Source: Schizochytrium sp. CCTCC M209059 (taxonomy: Eukaryota; Sar; Bigyra; Thraustochytrida; Thraustochytriidae). Taken from it: a stretch of DNA of 64,000 bases. Within the stretch, counting starts at the first letter, position 1. Every line of letters starts with the position of its first letter. Shown one piece after another: positions 37,118 through 46,657 of this stretch. The stretch is taken from assembly GCA_000818945.1 (NCBI GenBank), contig KN805446.1, forward strand, positions 62,001 to 126,000, written 5' to 3'. A model generated the notes under the pieces. The model saw only the letters and a program-made list of their open reading frames with translations. It was not told the DNA's origin and did not search any database. A program made the position numbers and the translations under genes.

Positions 37118-40100
37118 ATGGCGAACGCTACGTGGCTTGACGCGCACGATGTGCCCAGCTGCGCTGCGGCGGGCATGTACCATACCGTGGCGTTGACCGA
37201 AAATACTAGCGTTGTTGCCTTTGGCAGCAACCTCAAGGGCCAGCTGGGCGTGGGCAAGGGCAAGGGCAAAGCCATGCATGAAACAGCAGTCTTTGTCCGG
37301 GACCCACGTGTGGTGGACTCGCAAACAACGAGCTGGAAGACCGCGCCAATCCAAATTGCGTGCGGTGCCTTGCACACGGCCCTCTTGCTCGCCAACGGAG
37401 AGCTCTTTGTTTGGGGCCTCGTCGACGGCGGACGACTGGGCATCGACCCAGAGAGAGTAGCCACGCTGTCGAGCTCATCAGCCTCCTCGACAATTCTCTA
37501 CGAGCCAACGCGAGTGCCAAGATTTGCAGGACACTTGAGCATTACCCATATTGCGTGCGGAACCGACCACACCCTTTGCGTCGATCGCGACGGCGACGTT
37601 TGGACCTGGGGCGTTGGGAGCTATGGCAATTTGGGCCACGGCGGCAACAAGAATGAGCCAGAGCCACGGCCCGTGGAGGCGCTCCGAGGCAAGGTCACAC
37701 GAATGCTTGCGGGAGGCGCCAAGCACTCGGCTTGCGTCACCACCAAGGGCGAGGTATACACGTGGGGTCACGGGGACAAAGGCCGTCTCGGCAATGGAGT
37801 TCAGCGAGGCACAAGCATTCCTGAGCTTGTCGAGGCTCTGCAGCACGAATTCTGCGTCTTTGTCGAGTGTGGAGAGGCGAACACTGCAGCCATATCCGAT
37901 GGAGGGGCTCTTTGGACTTGGGGCGCGGGCAGCTATGGGCGTCTGGGCAATGGTGGAGAATCCGACGCACTCCTTCCCACCAAGGTTGAGGCACTGATCG
38001 GACAAGAGGTGATCATGGTGTCTCTTGGTGTTTTTCACTCACTCGCTGTTACGCGAAATGGAACTCTTTGGGCCTGGGGCGGAGGGCAATACGGAAAGCT
38101 TGGCTTGGAAACTAGCGCAAATGTACTTTCTCCGCGAGCGCTTTCCAGCACCAGCTTTCATAATGACACCGTAATTCAAGCGTTTGCCGGCGTTTCGCAC
38201 AGTCTCGCGATTTGCAGCAGCGGATCCATGTATACGTGGGGAGACCCAACGCAGGGCAAGTTGGGCCGAAAGGTACAGCAAACACCTGAAGCCGCGACGC
38301 AGCCTCTGAGTAGGTTATACAGCGCGCCAGAGCCAATCACTCTGCAAGGCGACGTGCAGGGTTTACGGATTACACCAACAAGAACGGATATGACCTTGTC
38401 CACACGAGGTCCTGGTGCTTTGGGGAAAGAGTTTACTAATGCATACAGTGGTGCGAAGAGGCAGAGCCGCAGTGTGCCTCAAGACGCCAGAGGTACAAAT
38501 CGCCGTAGTTTCGCGAGCGGCATGGCCGTGGGCCCAATGCAGCGAACCCTCGACGTCAGCACCAATGCGGTCCGTCTCATTGCTGCAGGATCGAAACACT
38601 CTCTTGTTCTCACATTTAATGGCGCTGTCTTTGCCTGGGGAGGCAATGAATTTGGTCAAGTGGGTGACGGTTCTCGTGAAGACATGCGGGTGCCGGTGCG
38701 CGTCACATTTGGCAGATCGTCCACCCAACGGGTCGTTCACGTTGCTGCGGGCGCTAACCACAGTCTTTGCTGTTTGAATCAGGGAGACACGTACGCCTGG
38801 GGACGCGGCAATGAGGCTCAAATTGGGACAGGGTCGACGATCACCGAGACGGTGCCGATTTTGGTCCAAGCCTTGCAGGGGCATCGCGTGGTCAAGGTGT
38901 ATGGAGGGGAGAGTCACAGCGCTGGGCTTTCCGAGGATGGTGCCTTGTTCACATGGGGCGACCCTGACCAAGGTAAATTGGGCCAAGGACGTATGCTGAG
39001 TGAGGCGGACCCAAGCTTTGATGCTCTGGCGCTGCCGCGCATCGTTCAAGGTCATTTGGCTTCAGTCAAGGTCGTTGATGCGTCACTTGGCACAAGTCAC
39101 TCTGCGTGCATTGATAGCGCTGGCAAGGTCTATACTTGGGGTTCAGGATGGCAGGGCAAGCTTGGGTTGGGGGCCACAGAGAATCAGTACACGCCGCAGC
39201 GCGTCCTCGCGCTCCAATTTCTCTCCATGCGGTCCGTCTCTTGCGGCGCGTATCACACTCTGTTCGTCACTGATGATGGCGATCTTTATGCGTGCGGACG
39301 CGGCGATGCGCGTCTCGGTCTTGGGGAAACGACCGACAAGCTCGTTCCAGAACTCAATGCGACGCTGCGCACAGCAGGCGCAACGGTTGTGCGCGCCTGC
39401 GCGGCCGAAGAACACTCGCTTGCAGTGACTGTAGATGGTCGTGTGTGGACGTGGGGCAAGAACGCCTACGCCAAGCTTGGCCTGGGTCATCGTCTTGGCG
39501 GCGTGGTGGCGCGCGAGCAGGTCGAATCCATGCCACGCGTCATTGATTCGAGCGTGCTCAGTCTCAACAATGAGCGGTACGAAAATCGCGACGATATTCG
39601 CATGGTCGCTGCCTTTGCCAATCATAGTCTAGCCCTGGCACAAGACAGTCGAGTTTATGCATGGGGATCGAATGGAAACGGGCGTCTTGGGCTTGAGCAC
39701 GATGGCGCAGCGCGCATGGATAGGGTTGTCGAGACGCCTACGTCCGTGCCTCACTTTCAGCAAAGGCTCCAGGACCAGCCTGTGACGATGTCTGCCCAGC
39801 GCGCCCATGGAGACGCGGTCCCTCTTCGTACGGCTGCGCGAGACTCGATCATATGTGAAACCTTGTCGACAACTTCGGCGGCCCACAGCGAGGCAAAGCA
39901 CGCAGCCTGGGGCCCTGACGCGGGTGGGTCTCTGGCCGCTTCTTTGGGCGTACTTGGGGCCACAGCAGCGGCTTCGACCACATCAAAGCACCTTGGCAAC
40001 GATGCGGCGGCGCTCGAAGCCCACATCCGTGACTACATGGAGAACGGCAAGGTGCCTCCGCTTTACGTTGTGCAGCTATTTCTCAAGGCTGAGCCCCAGG

Positions 40101-43100
40101 AACGCCAAGCGCAATCCATTCTCTTTGACAGCAAAGAAAAGGACGAAGCGGAAGATGCTCTCTACCGCTGTTTGATTGACCTCGTCCTCGCTGAGCGCGA
40201 CGTGCAGCAACTTGATTATACGATTGGGCTGACGGTGACGACGACAATTCGCCAATACGGTGTTCCCGGAACCTTGGGCGGCTCTGGAGCTGTCGACGGG
40301 GGGCTTGAAAGTGGGGGTCTTTTTGCTCATGCGCGGACGAGTGCAGATTGGAACAAGGGAAGCGGTTCTGTAAACTCTGGGCGAGGTCGCACGCGAGGCG
40401 GGGCCAAATATGCATCAACACTGACGCGTGAAATCGGGGGCTGCATCGCCTCATATGAAAAGATCTTTGTTCTGCTTCTCGCAAATCCACGTTATATGAT
40501 CAACATGTTCGAGATCTATGTATTGCGGCAGCAGGCTCAAATGGACGAGCAAAGTGCTGCGACAACTGCGGCAGGAGCGCGAGGTCAGGAAGCGTCCGAG
40601 ATGGAAAGCGTGGCTCTTGCGGTGTTGCCGGCAGGCCCAAGTTGGCGAGAACTTTATTTTGAGCTCGTGGAAAGTGTGTACGCCTTTGGAGACGCGCATT
40701 GCAACCATTTGCTCATGGTCTTGGCGAGGTCTGTGCTTCGCCGAGAGCTCGAAGCCTTTTCAAGCACAGAGAATTTTCCTCGGTCTCTGGCGGACGACTT
40801 GTATGCTGCTGCGGACCATGTGCACGAAAATCATGCGCGGCACGCCTCTTTGCATCATCAGATGCACAGCGAGGACAAGGGGATGCGGCGTTCGTTGCGT
40901 TCGTTTCTTGATAAGAACAGAGGGCAGTGCAGTTCTTTTCAGGAACTAGCGACGCGCTTCTTTTCACAGGACGCAGTGACAATATGGCTGCGCGAGAGCT
41001 TTGCGTCCACCATTACGGACCTACACCGTGGCCACCAGTCACGCACAGCATCGGGCGAGGAGCTTCGACTGAGCTTGGATCCGATCCGAATCTATAATGA
41101 GCTGCACGGCGACCCTGACGCTTCGTTGTCCATGAATCCTTCCCGGGCCGCACAGGTTCGCGAGGAGTACGCGAACTACCCTGACGTGCGGCTGGAGCTG
41201 GACACCCGAATCGGGCTGTTGAAAGAAGTAACGCTTGTTTTCTTGAATCAGATCTCCAAGGCAGTCTCGGGCATCCCGAACGACGTGAAACTGTTTTGCA
41301 GGTTGTACCACGACGAATTACAGCGACACTTTGAGTACGACACCGAAGCGGCTCCGATTCGGTACGATCAGGCCGTGGCTAAATTTCTCGTGGATCATTT
41401 GCTCCGTCCTGCGTTTCTCTCGCCGAAGCAAAGACGTTTGGTTCCACGGCATTTCGACACAATCACGCCGCAGCAGCACCAGAATATGGTGCAAGTGATC
41501 AAGCTCTTGCAGGCCATCGTTTTGGGGCGCCCGTATCGCATGGAGCGCCTTGAGCCCCTCAATGTTGCCATTCGCCAGCACCACGCACAGGTGCAGACGA
41601 TGGTCAATGATTTGCTCAACGCTCCGAGCAACCTGGAGGATGCGCTGCACACGGATTTGATCATGGAATACTTGCGGCCGCGAGGAGACTCCCTACGACT
41701 GCGGGCGTCCATGCGAAGCCTTCGTTTTGTGCGTTTCGCCTTGCATCACCCGTCGTCTCGACTAATTTGTTCCGAGGAAGACCCGCTCGCTCGCGTGGTT
41801 TCTGATCCAGGGGGTATTTTGTCGGACACCACGGACAGAATTGGCGCCGAAAATTTTGCACGAGAGGTGGTTTTGTCTAAGGACGACGAAAATTTCAAGG
41901 TCAATGTCGCCGTAGAAATGCGTTTCCTCGAGCTCGATCCCGATGCTGAAATGGAAGCCCGGCTTCGCTTCGATGATGCAGAAGAGGAAATGGCCCCTCA
42001 GGGATTTCGCCTTCGTGCTGGGCTCCGGCTTGACCCTATTTCGATGGTTCCCGTGCCTTCCTGGATGCTTGACCGTGCGATGAAGTCGGCCGAGGCGCTC
42101 GAAGACCTTGATTTGGGGCAGTCGACGTCGGAGGTGGAAAAGGTGAAACGCGAGTTGGTGGATCTTCCAGAGTTGCCGCCGACGGGAGACTGGAGCGCAT
42201 TTCGCGAGGGCCTCGAGGCGCGATTGGAAGAGGAGGTCAAGAGATTTGAGTTTGTGCGCGCCGCCGAAATGCATCGCGTCATTCTGCGTCTGACAGAGCT
42301 CGAAGGCTCACATGGGCCTGAAGCTCATGAGAATTTGCTACGGCAGCTTTTGAGCTCGCTTCTGCAGAGGCGTAAGGCGGCCTTTCGGCTGCACCATCAG
42401 CACGCGGAGGCGCGGTTTCTAGGAAAGCTTGCAGAGGCTCGTTTGGCCGAGATTGCGTTGCAGCGGTCAGCGCTCGAAGATTACATGCGCTCGCTGCGGC
42501 TTCGCGTCGTTTCGACAGGACCGGGAGGCGATTCGACGGGCCCTTTTACAGCGAGCGTTCAGAGCCGGCGTGGCAGGGAAAACGAGTCTGATAACGATAT
42601 GGCCCCGCGCCGTCGTGGTTCGTCCGGGTTTAAACGCTCGAGTCAGGGGAGTAAACTCCAATCGCTCCTCGCCACCGAAAATGTTGGCATAGGGGCGTAT
42701 AATAAGTTTACTTTGACCAAGCTGGTCGAGTCAGGCGTTGTCACACAGGTTGGCGGCTGTGGCGGCGGCGGCGGCGGCAGCGACGGCGGCAGCAGGAGAA
42801 GTGGCAGCAGCAACAACAATAGAGCCAATGGCTCACTTCCAGGTCCCTCGAATGGAATTGTGGCCAAGAGAAGTGGGCATCAGGGTATTAGAAAGGAAAC
42901 GCTGGCGCAGGGCCGAGGTGCCGAGGTTTTTGCGAGGTCGAGAGCATCGGTGAAGCTATTGTTTTTTTCCAAAAACACTGGCGAATTTTTGGTTTTTGTA
43001 GTTTTGCGTCCCGGGACGCTTTTGGACAATTTCGAGATCAGCATCCCGCAACTTATGGAGATGGAGCGGACGTTGCGACAGACCTTTCGTCCAAGCGCAA

Positions 43101-43180
43101 AGCTGCCAATCGAATTTTCGGTTTCCCGGGTCAAATGTCTACTCGAAGAAATTGCCATGAAGATGATTATGCTCCGGTGA
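37118..43180 (+). CDS. RCC1-repeat / IQGAP-type RasGAP fusion protein
   Basis: About 2,020 residues from the ATG at 37118 (ACCATGG context). Residues 1-~885 carry 14 RCC1 repeats (for example HTLCVDRDGDVWTWGVGSYG, HSLAVTRNGTLWAWGGGQYG, HSLALAQDSRVYAWGSNGNG), enough for two seven-bladed propellers. A linker follows. Residues ~1100-1500 form a GAP-related domain of the IQGAP type: LSLDPIRIYNEL, SGIPNDVKLFCRLYHDEL, FLVDHLLRPAFLSPK, and HQNMVQVIKLLQAIV. The C-terminal ~340 residues match the RasGAP C-terminal domain (YNKFTLTKLVESGVV, and NFEISIPQLMEMERTLRQTF), interrupted by a Gly/Ser tract. It may link a Ran/small-GTPase exchange-like propeller to a Ras/Rac/Cdc42-binding domain. No calponin-homology or IQ motifs are seen. 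Confidence 0.9.
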   Translation: MANATWLDAHDVPSCAAAGMYHTVALTENTSVVAFGSNLKGQLGVGKGKGKAMHETAVFVRDPRVVDSQTTSWKTAPIQIACGALHTALLLANGELFVWGLVDGGRLGIDPERVATLSSSSASSTILYEPTRVPRFAGHLSITHIACGTDHTLCVDRDGDVWTWGVGSYGNLGHGGNKNEPEPRPVEALRGKVTRMLAGGAKHSACVTTKGEVYTWGHGDKGRLGNGVQRGTSIPELVEALQHEFCVFVECGEANTAAISDGGALWTWGAGSYGRLGNGGESDALLPTKVEALIGQEVIMVSLGVFHSLAVTRNGTLWAWGGGQYGKLGLETSANVLSPRALSSTSFHNDTVIQAFAGVSHSLAICSSGSMYTWGDPTQGKLGRKVQQTPEAATQPLSRLYSAPEPITLQGDVQGLRITPTRTDMTLSTRGPGALGKEFTNAYSGAKRQSRSVPQDARGTNRRSFASGMAVGPMQRTLDVSTNAVRLIAAGSKHSLVLTFNGAVFAWGGNEFGQVGDGSREDMRVPVRVTFGRSSTQRVVHVAAGANHSLCCLNQGDTYAWGRGNEAQIGTGSTITETVPILVQALQGHRVVKVYGGESHSAGLSEDGALFTWGDPDQGKLGQGRMLSEADPSFDALALPRIVQGHLASVKVVDASLGTSHSACIDSAGKVYTWGSGWQGKLGLGATENQYTPQRVLALQFLSMRSVSCGAYHTLFVTDDGDLYACGRGDARLGLGETTDKLVPELNATLRTAGATVVRACAAEEHSLAVTVDGRVWTWGKNAYAKLGLGHRLGGVVAREQVESMPRVIDSSVLSLNNERYENRDDIRMVAAFANHSLALAQDSRVYAWGSNGNGRLGLEHDGAARMDRVVETPTSVPHFQQRLQDQPVTMSAQRAHGDAVPLRTAARDSIICETLSTTSAAHSEAKHAAWGPDAGGSLAASLGVLGATAAASTTSKHLGNDAAALEAHIRDYMENGKVPPLYVVQLFLKAEPQERQAQSILFDSKEKDEAEDALYRCLIDLVLAERDVQQLDYTIGLTVTTTIRQYGVPGTLGGSGAVDGGLESGGLFAHARTSADWNKGSGSVNSGRGRTRGGAKYASTLTREIGGCIASYEKIFVLLLANPRYMINMFEIYVLRQQAQMDEQSAATTAAGARGQEASEMESVALAVLPAGPSWRELYFELVESVYAFGDAHCNHLLMVLARSVLRRELEAFSSTENFPRSLADDLYAAADHVHENHARHASLHHQMHSEDKGMRRSLRSFLDKNRGQCSSFQELATRFFSQDAVTIWLRESFASTITDLHRGHQSRTASGEELRLSLDPIRIYNELHGDPDASLSMNPSRAAQVREEYANYPDVRLELDTRIGLLKEVTLVFLNQISKAVSGIPNDVKLFCRLYHDELQRHFEYDTEAAPIRYDQAVAKFLVDHLLRPAFLSPKQRRLVPRHFDTITPQQHQNMVQVIKLLQAIVLGRPYRMERLEPLNVAIRQHHAQVQTMVNDLLNAPSNLEDALHTDLIMEYLRPRGDSLRLRASMRSLRFVRFALHHPSSRLICSEEDPLARVVSDPGGILSDTTDRIGAENFAREVVLSKDDENFKVNVAVEMRFLELDPDAEMEARLRFDDAEEEMAPQGFRLRAGLRLDPISMVPVPSWMLDRAMKSAEALEDLDLGQSTSEVEKVKRELVDLPELPPTGDWSAFREGLEARLEEEVKRFEFVRAAEMHRVILRLTELEGSHGPEAHENLLRQLLSSLLQRRKAAFRLHHQHAEARFLGKLAEARLAEIALQRSALEDYMRSLRLRVVSTGPGGDSTGPFTASVQSRRGRENESDNDMAPRRRGSSGFKRSSQGSKLQSLLATENVGIGAYNKFTLTKLVESGVVTQVGGCGGGGGGSDGGSRRSGSSNNNRANGSLPGPSNGIVAKRSGHQGIRKETLAQGRGAEVFARSRASVKLLFFSKNTGEFLVFVVLRPGTLLDNFEISIPQLMEMERTLRQTFRPSAKLPIEFSVSRVKCLLEEIAMKMIMLR

Positions 43181-43334
43181 GTGGAGAAAAAAGAAATGAA
43201 AGAAAGGCTAACTTTTGTCATTTGTTTCATCATTCAACTATTTTGTCTCTGCGCTCTCGTGATGTTGCCAATGAAATCCACGCGCCCATGAGACAAGCGA
43301 TTGGAAAGATACCAAGAAAGATTGGGCTGAAATT

Positions 43335-44102
43335 CTATGAAAACATACTCTGGAACATGCGAACGATCCCCTTTGCACAGGGCCAGCACACATTGCGGAT
43401 GACCTGCTTGATGAAGGAGCCAATGAGTCGGAGCCCGTAGCGCCCGCCTGGAAGATTACCAAAAGCATAGTAGCCCAGTGCGCAAACCTGGACGACGGAA
43501 AAGAACATAACGAATACATAGGAGCGCATGACGAGACAGGCGTAGAGCGTGCCAAAGATGGAGAGAAAGTAAGCCAGGGTAAAGGGGAGTTGCGAGCCGC
43601 TGCACACGGACTTTAACCATGCCGATGGTCCCTTGATGAGTGCAAAGGCTGACATGTAGCACACGGAACCCATGGTAAAAGAAAAGGCGAATTTGGCGGG
43701 GAAAACGACGATGACGCTCGTAAAGAAGAAAGCCAGTAGGAAGAAGAACATGCTCAGGGATAGAAGCAAGACAAATCCACGGAAGCGCTCTGAGCGCGAA
43801 AGGGCGTTCCATGATTCTCCCTCTCCTGTGGCGGGTTTGTTTTGCTCGAGAGCGTCAACGTCATCGCCGGCCTCAAGGTCGACTGTGGCGAGCGAAGTGC
43901 CTGCAAAGATGCTAGAGCGGCCGACGGAGCGCATGCCCGCCTGCACGGAGTCTCCGAGGGCTGAGAGGTTACCCGGAAATGCAAAGCCTGCAAAAGGGCT
44001 TGGCGCCGTGGCCGTCGACGGTGTATTCGCGCCCTGTCCATGAAGAGTAGCCGTCGGATCTGCCTCGTAGGCGGCCATGAACTCTCCAAAGGAAGACGAC
44101 AT
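43335..44102 (-). CDS. SFT2-family Golgi vesicle transport protein
   Basis: 255 residues from the ATG at 44102 (MSSSFGEFM); the frame is open upstream to 44171, but that part is Pro/Ser leader. The N-terminal ~120 residues are soluble. Four transmembrane helices follow (FVLLLSLSMFFFLLAFFF, FAFSFTMGSVCYMSAFAL, FTLAYFLSIFGTLYACL, YVFVMFFSVVQVCALGYYAF). The FPAKFAFSFTMGS, GPSAWLKS and LAYFLSIFGTLY patterns are those of the Sft2/Got1-like family, which acts with SNAREs in retrograde endosome-to-Golgi fusion. Its tail overlaps nothing; it converges on the RCC1-RasGAP gene with 155 nt between stops. Confidence 0.88.
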   Translation of the reverse strand: MSSSFGEFMAAYEADPTATLHGQGANTPSTATAPSPFAGFAFPGNLSALGDSVQAGMRSVGRSSIFAGTSLATVDLEAGDDVDALEQNKPATGEGESWNALSRSERFRGFVLLLSLSMFFFLLAFFFTSVIVVFPAKFAFSFTMGSVCYMSAFALIKGPSAWLKSVCSGSQLPFTLAYFLSIFGTLYACLVMRSYVFVMFFSVVQVCALGYYAFGNLPGGRYGLRLIGSFIKQVIRNVCWPCAKGIVRMFQSMFS

Positions 44103-44954
44103 TCTCTTGATTTTGTGGGGGGCGGGCGGGGGGGGGAGAAGGGACGAGAGGGTGCTCGAGGAAATTCGCAACGCGAGGAAGGTGCCGGCGAGCTAGGTCG
44201 CGCGCGCAGTGCAAGTCTGTCAATGTTCTTTTCGCTCGCTCGACTTGCCACGGTGCTTGGCTCAACGCCCAAACCGTAGCGGCGCCAGAGGAGCTCTCTC
44301 TCCCTCTACGCGCTTCGCGCCTGGCTGCACGCCTAGCGCCCGGCCGGCCGCGCGAACGGTGTTTGAGCGCAAGCGGGCGGCCCGTGCTGAGGCGGGCAGC
44401 AACTCCCTCAAGAGCCAGGTGATGCACGCCAAGTAAGTTCACATGGGCGAAGAAGTCGATGCGGCCTCGCATACCGTGCACGAAAAAAGGACGGCGGGGG
44501 GCGCCAAAGTAGGTCCCATCTCGGAGGGATGCGCGGGAAAAAGGACCGCTGGCAGGAGCAGAGCAAAGCAGAGCAAAGCAGAGTATAAACGGCGACGAAG
44601 GAGGGCGAGCAAGCGAGCGAGCGTGCGTGCAGGCGCGCGTACGTGCGGGCGGGCGCGCGTGCGTGCTTGCGTGCGTGCGTGCGCGTGCGTAGACGAAGCA
44701 AGACCCGCGCGAGTCGTTCGTCGCGGTGCCTGCCAACGAAAAAAGGGAGAGGGCTCTCGAGGCTCTCGAGGCAACGAAAGGAACGAAAGCAAAGGGCCTG
44801 CTGCGAACTGACAGTGAAAGGCTGCGAGCTCAGGAGACCTTACGACACGCGCGCGCTGAGAGCAAAGAGCCGCGGCAACAGAGAAAAGGGAGCGACGGTG
44901 AACGTGGCAGGCTCGTTTGAGCGGTGATCTCCCTGGAGAGGTGTCATCGATATT
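44103..44954. promoter_or_regulatory. Divergent promoter SFT2 / RNF25
   Basis: An 850-bp spacer between divergent starts. It has a G tract near 44120-44135 and GCGTGCGTGC-like repeats (about 44620-44690). Open frames on the minus strand are Arg/Leu/Ser-rich artefacts. Confidence 0.55.
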
Positions 44955-46355
44955 ATGACGTCTTGGAATGCAGAGGAAAACGATTCGGAGCTCGAGCAAG
45001 AGCTCGAGCTCTTGCAAGCCATGTACACCCCAGAGGAACTGCGCGTGGAGCCACGAGAAGACGACGACGTCAACGACGCGGGAAAAGATGCAGCCGTAAT
45101 TCTCGAAGTCGCGCTGGAGCATGTACGCGCGACGTTTCGATTCGAGCTCCCGGCTCGATTCCCGCTGGCGGCTGCGCCGCGCGTGAGTCTGGCGCGCAGC
45201 CGCGGCCTCGTGGACTCGGAAGAGCTGGAGATGCGACAACGCCTCGAGGCCCAAATCGCAGAGACGTTTGAGGCGATGGGACGCTACAGTCTGGTGGATC
45301 TTTTGCTGTTGGCCAAAGACTTGGTGCAGGAATGCAGTGACCAGGGTGGAACGTGTGCGATTTGTCTCTGCGAACTGGAGCCGAGCGACGTTACGTTTCG
45401 AGCGAATTGCTGGCACACCTTTCACCGCGCGTGCTTTGCGGCGTGGTATAAGCAGGTGGAGGCCCGGCGAACACAGGCTGGGACAGCGTACTCGCAGGCC
45501 TCGCTCCAACGTAAACAGGCGCTAAGCGCGATGACTGCGCGTGTGACGGAGCGAGAGACCTCTGTCGCCAAGGCTGAGGCCCGTGTGGAGAATCTTCGTG
45601 AAGAAAAGGAGCGCTTGCAGGCCTTGGCAGACTTTATTGATGCAGGTGGTGATGCAGCTCATTTCGAAGCGATTGCAGCCGGTGAGGAAACCATGACTGC
45701 AAGCGCGGCTCGAAAGCGTGCGAATGGAGTTGATGCCGACGCAAAACGCGCGCGTGGCGAGGTAGGTCCAAGTCGCGCAAAGCTCCATAAAGCTAGGGAG
45801 GAGCTTGCCGCGATGGAGTCCGAGCACAAGGCCAAGGCTTCCTTGGAAGAGCAGCAGGGCATGGACTGTCCAATGTGCAAGGTGCCCATTGCGTACGAGG
45901 AATTTCGCGACTCCCTCGAAGGTGCTTTGTCGGCGCTTACGCAGGGTGGCACGGACAGCAGCGGGACGTTTGTGCCGCGTGCCTGGGCAGAACATGGCGA
46001 GAATGGTGAGGATAGCAACGGCTCGAAGCAAGGCATTTCAGGGGCGCAGTTGACGGATGAGCAGCGGGAGCTCTTTGCTCGACAAGCAGCGGAACGTCAG
46101 GCTCTCTTTGAACAGCAACGTCTCAAGGGAGGGATTATTGACGCCAACGACGCAGCGGGAGACTTTGTTCGAATTGATGCTGAGACCGAGGCCGCGCGCG
46201 CGGCGCCCATGTCGGTCGATCCGCCGTTGTCAAGGTCATCGTCTGCATCCTCGGCGTCAAAAGATGGTGCAGACGCGGATCGGGGTGATGCGACTCCCCG
46301 TGGCAAGCGCGGACGTGGGAGGCGACGAGGAGGCAAGGGCGGCGCGCGCACTTGA
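44955..46355 (+). CDS. RNF25: RWD-RING E3 ubiquitin ligase, RNF25 type, with long RING insertion
   Basis: A 466-residue protein. Residues ~10-120 form an RWD domain (ELLQAMYTPEEL, then FRFELPARFPLAAAPRVSL). The RING begins CAICLCELEPSDVTFRANC and WHTFHRACFAAW. Its last CxxC pair (CPMC) comes only after ~144 residues of helical, Lys/Glu-rich insertion. Human RNF25 also spaces this pair, by a few dozen residues. The post-RING helix AERQALFEQQRLKGGIID matches the ERGGIID motif of RNF25, supporting orthology. A Lys/Arg/Gly-rich tail ends the protein. RNF25 ubiquitinates ribosomal and translation-termination factors at stalled ribosomes, with the RWD binding GCN1 (established for animal/yeast counterparts). 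Confidence 0.88.
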   Translation: MTSWNAEENDSELEQELELLQAMYTPEELRVEPREDDDVNDAGKDAAVILEVALEHVRATFRFELPARFPLAAAPRVSLARSRGLVDSEELEMRQRLEAQIAETFEAMGRYSLVDLLLLAKDLVQECSDQGGTCAICLCELEPSDVTFRANCWHTFHRACFAAWYKQVEARRTQAGTAYSQASLQRKQALSAMTARVTERETSVAKAEARVENLREEKERLQALADFIDAGGDAAHFEAIAAGEETMTASAARKRANGVDADAKRARGEVGPSRAKLHKAREELAAMESEHKAKASLEEQQGMDCPMCKVPIAYEEFRDSLEGALSALTQGGTDSSGTFVPRAWAEHGENGEDSNGSKQGISGAQLTDEQRELFARQAAERQALFEQQRLKGGIIDANDAAGDFVRIDAETEAARAAPMSVDPPLSRSSSASSASKDGADADRGDATPRGKRGRGRRRGGKGGART

Positions 46356-46657
46356 CTGACAAGTTGACTGTCTGTCTGATGCAGATGTGTCTAGATTGTT
46401 GTTTCTCCCTCCCATTTGATTGACAGTGAATGAATGAATTGTATCCTAAGCTTTGATTTTTCCTGCTCAAAGTGTCATGAACCAGCGATGGTCGAGCTCT
46501 CAAAGCATGAGGTTTTTAACATTCCACACCTGAAAAGGAGCAATGTTCTTTAGCTTTCAAGGTCAAATTTGATCGATTCGTCCTTGGAAGCATTTTTACT
46601 ATCGGCGAGAAAGCGCACCTTGATGAATGTAAAGACGACTTGCGTTGTCATGTGTCA
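46356..46657. other. Convergent 3' spacer
   Basis: A lower-GC stretch between converging RNF25 and LpxD genes. No gene is seen. Confidence 0.65.
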
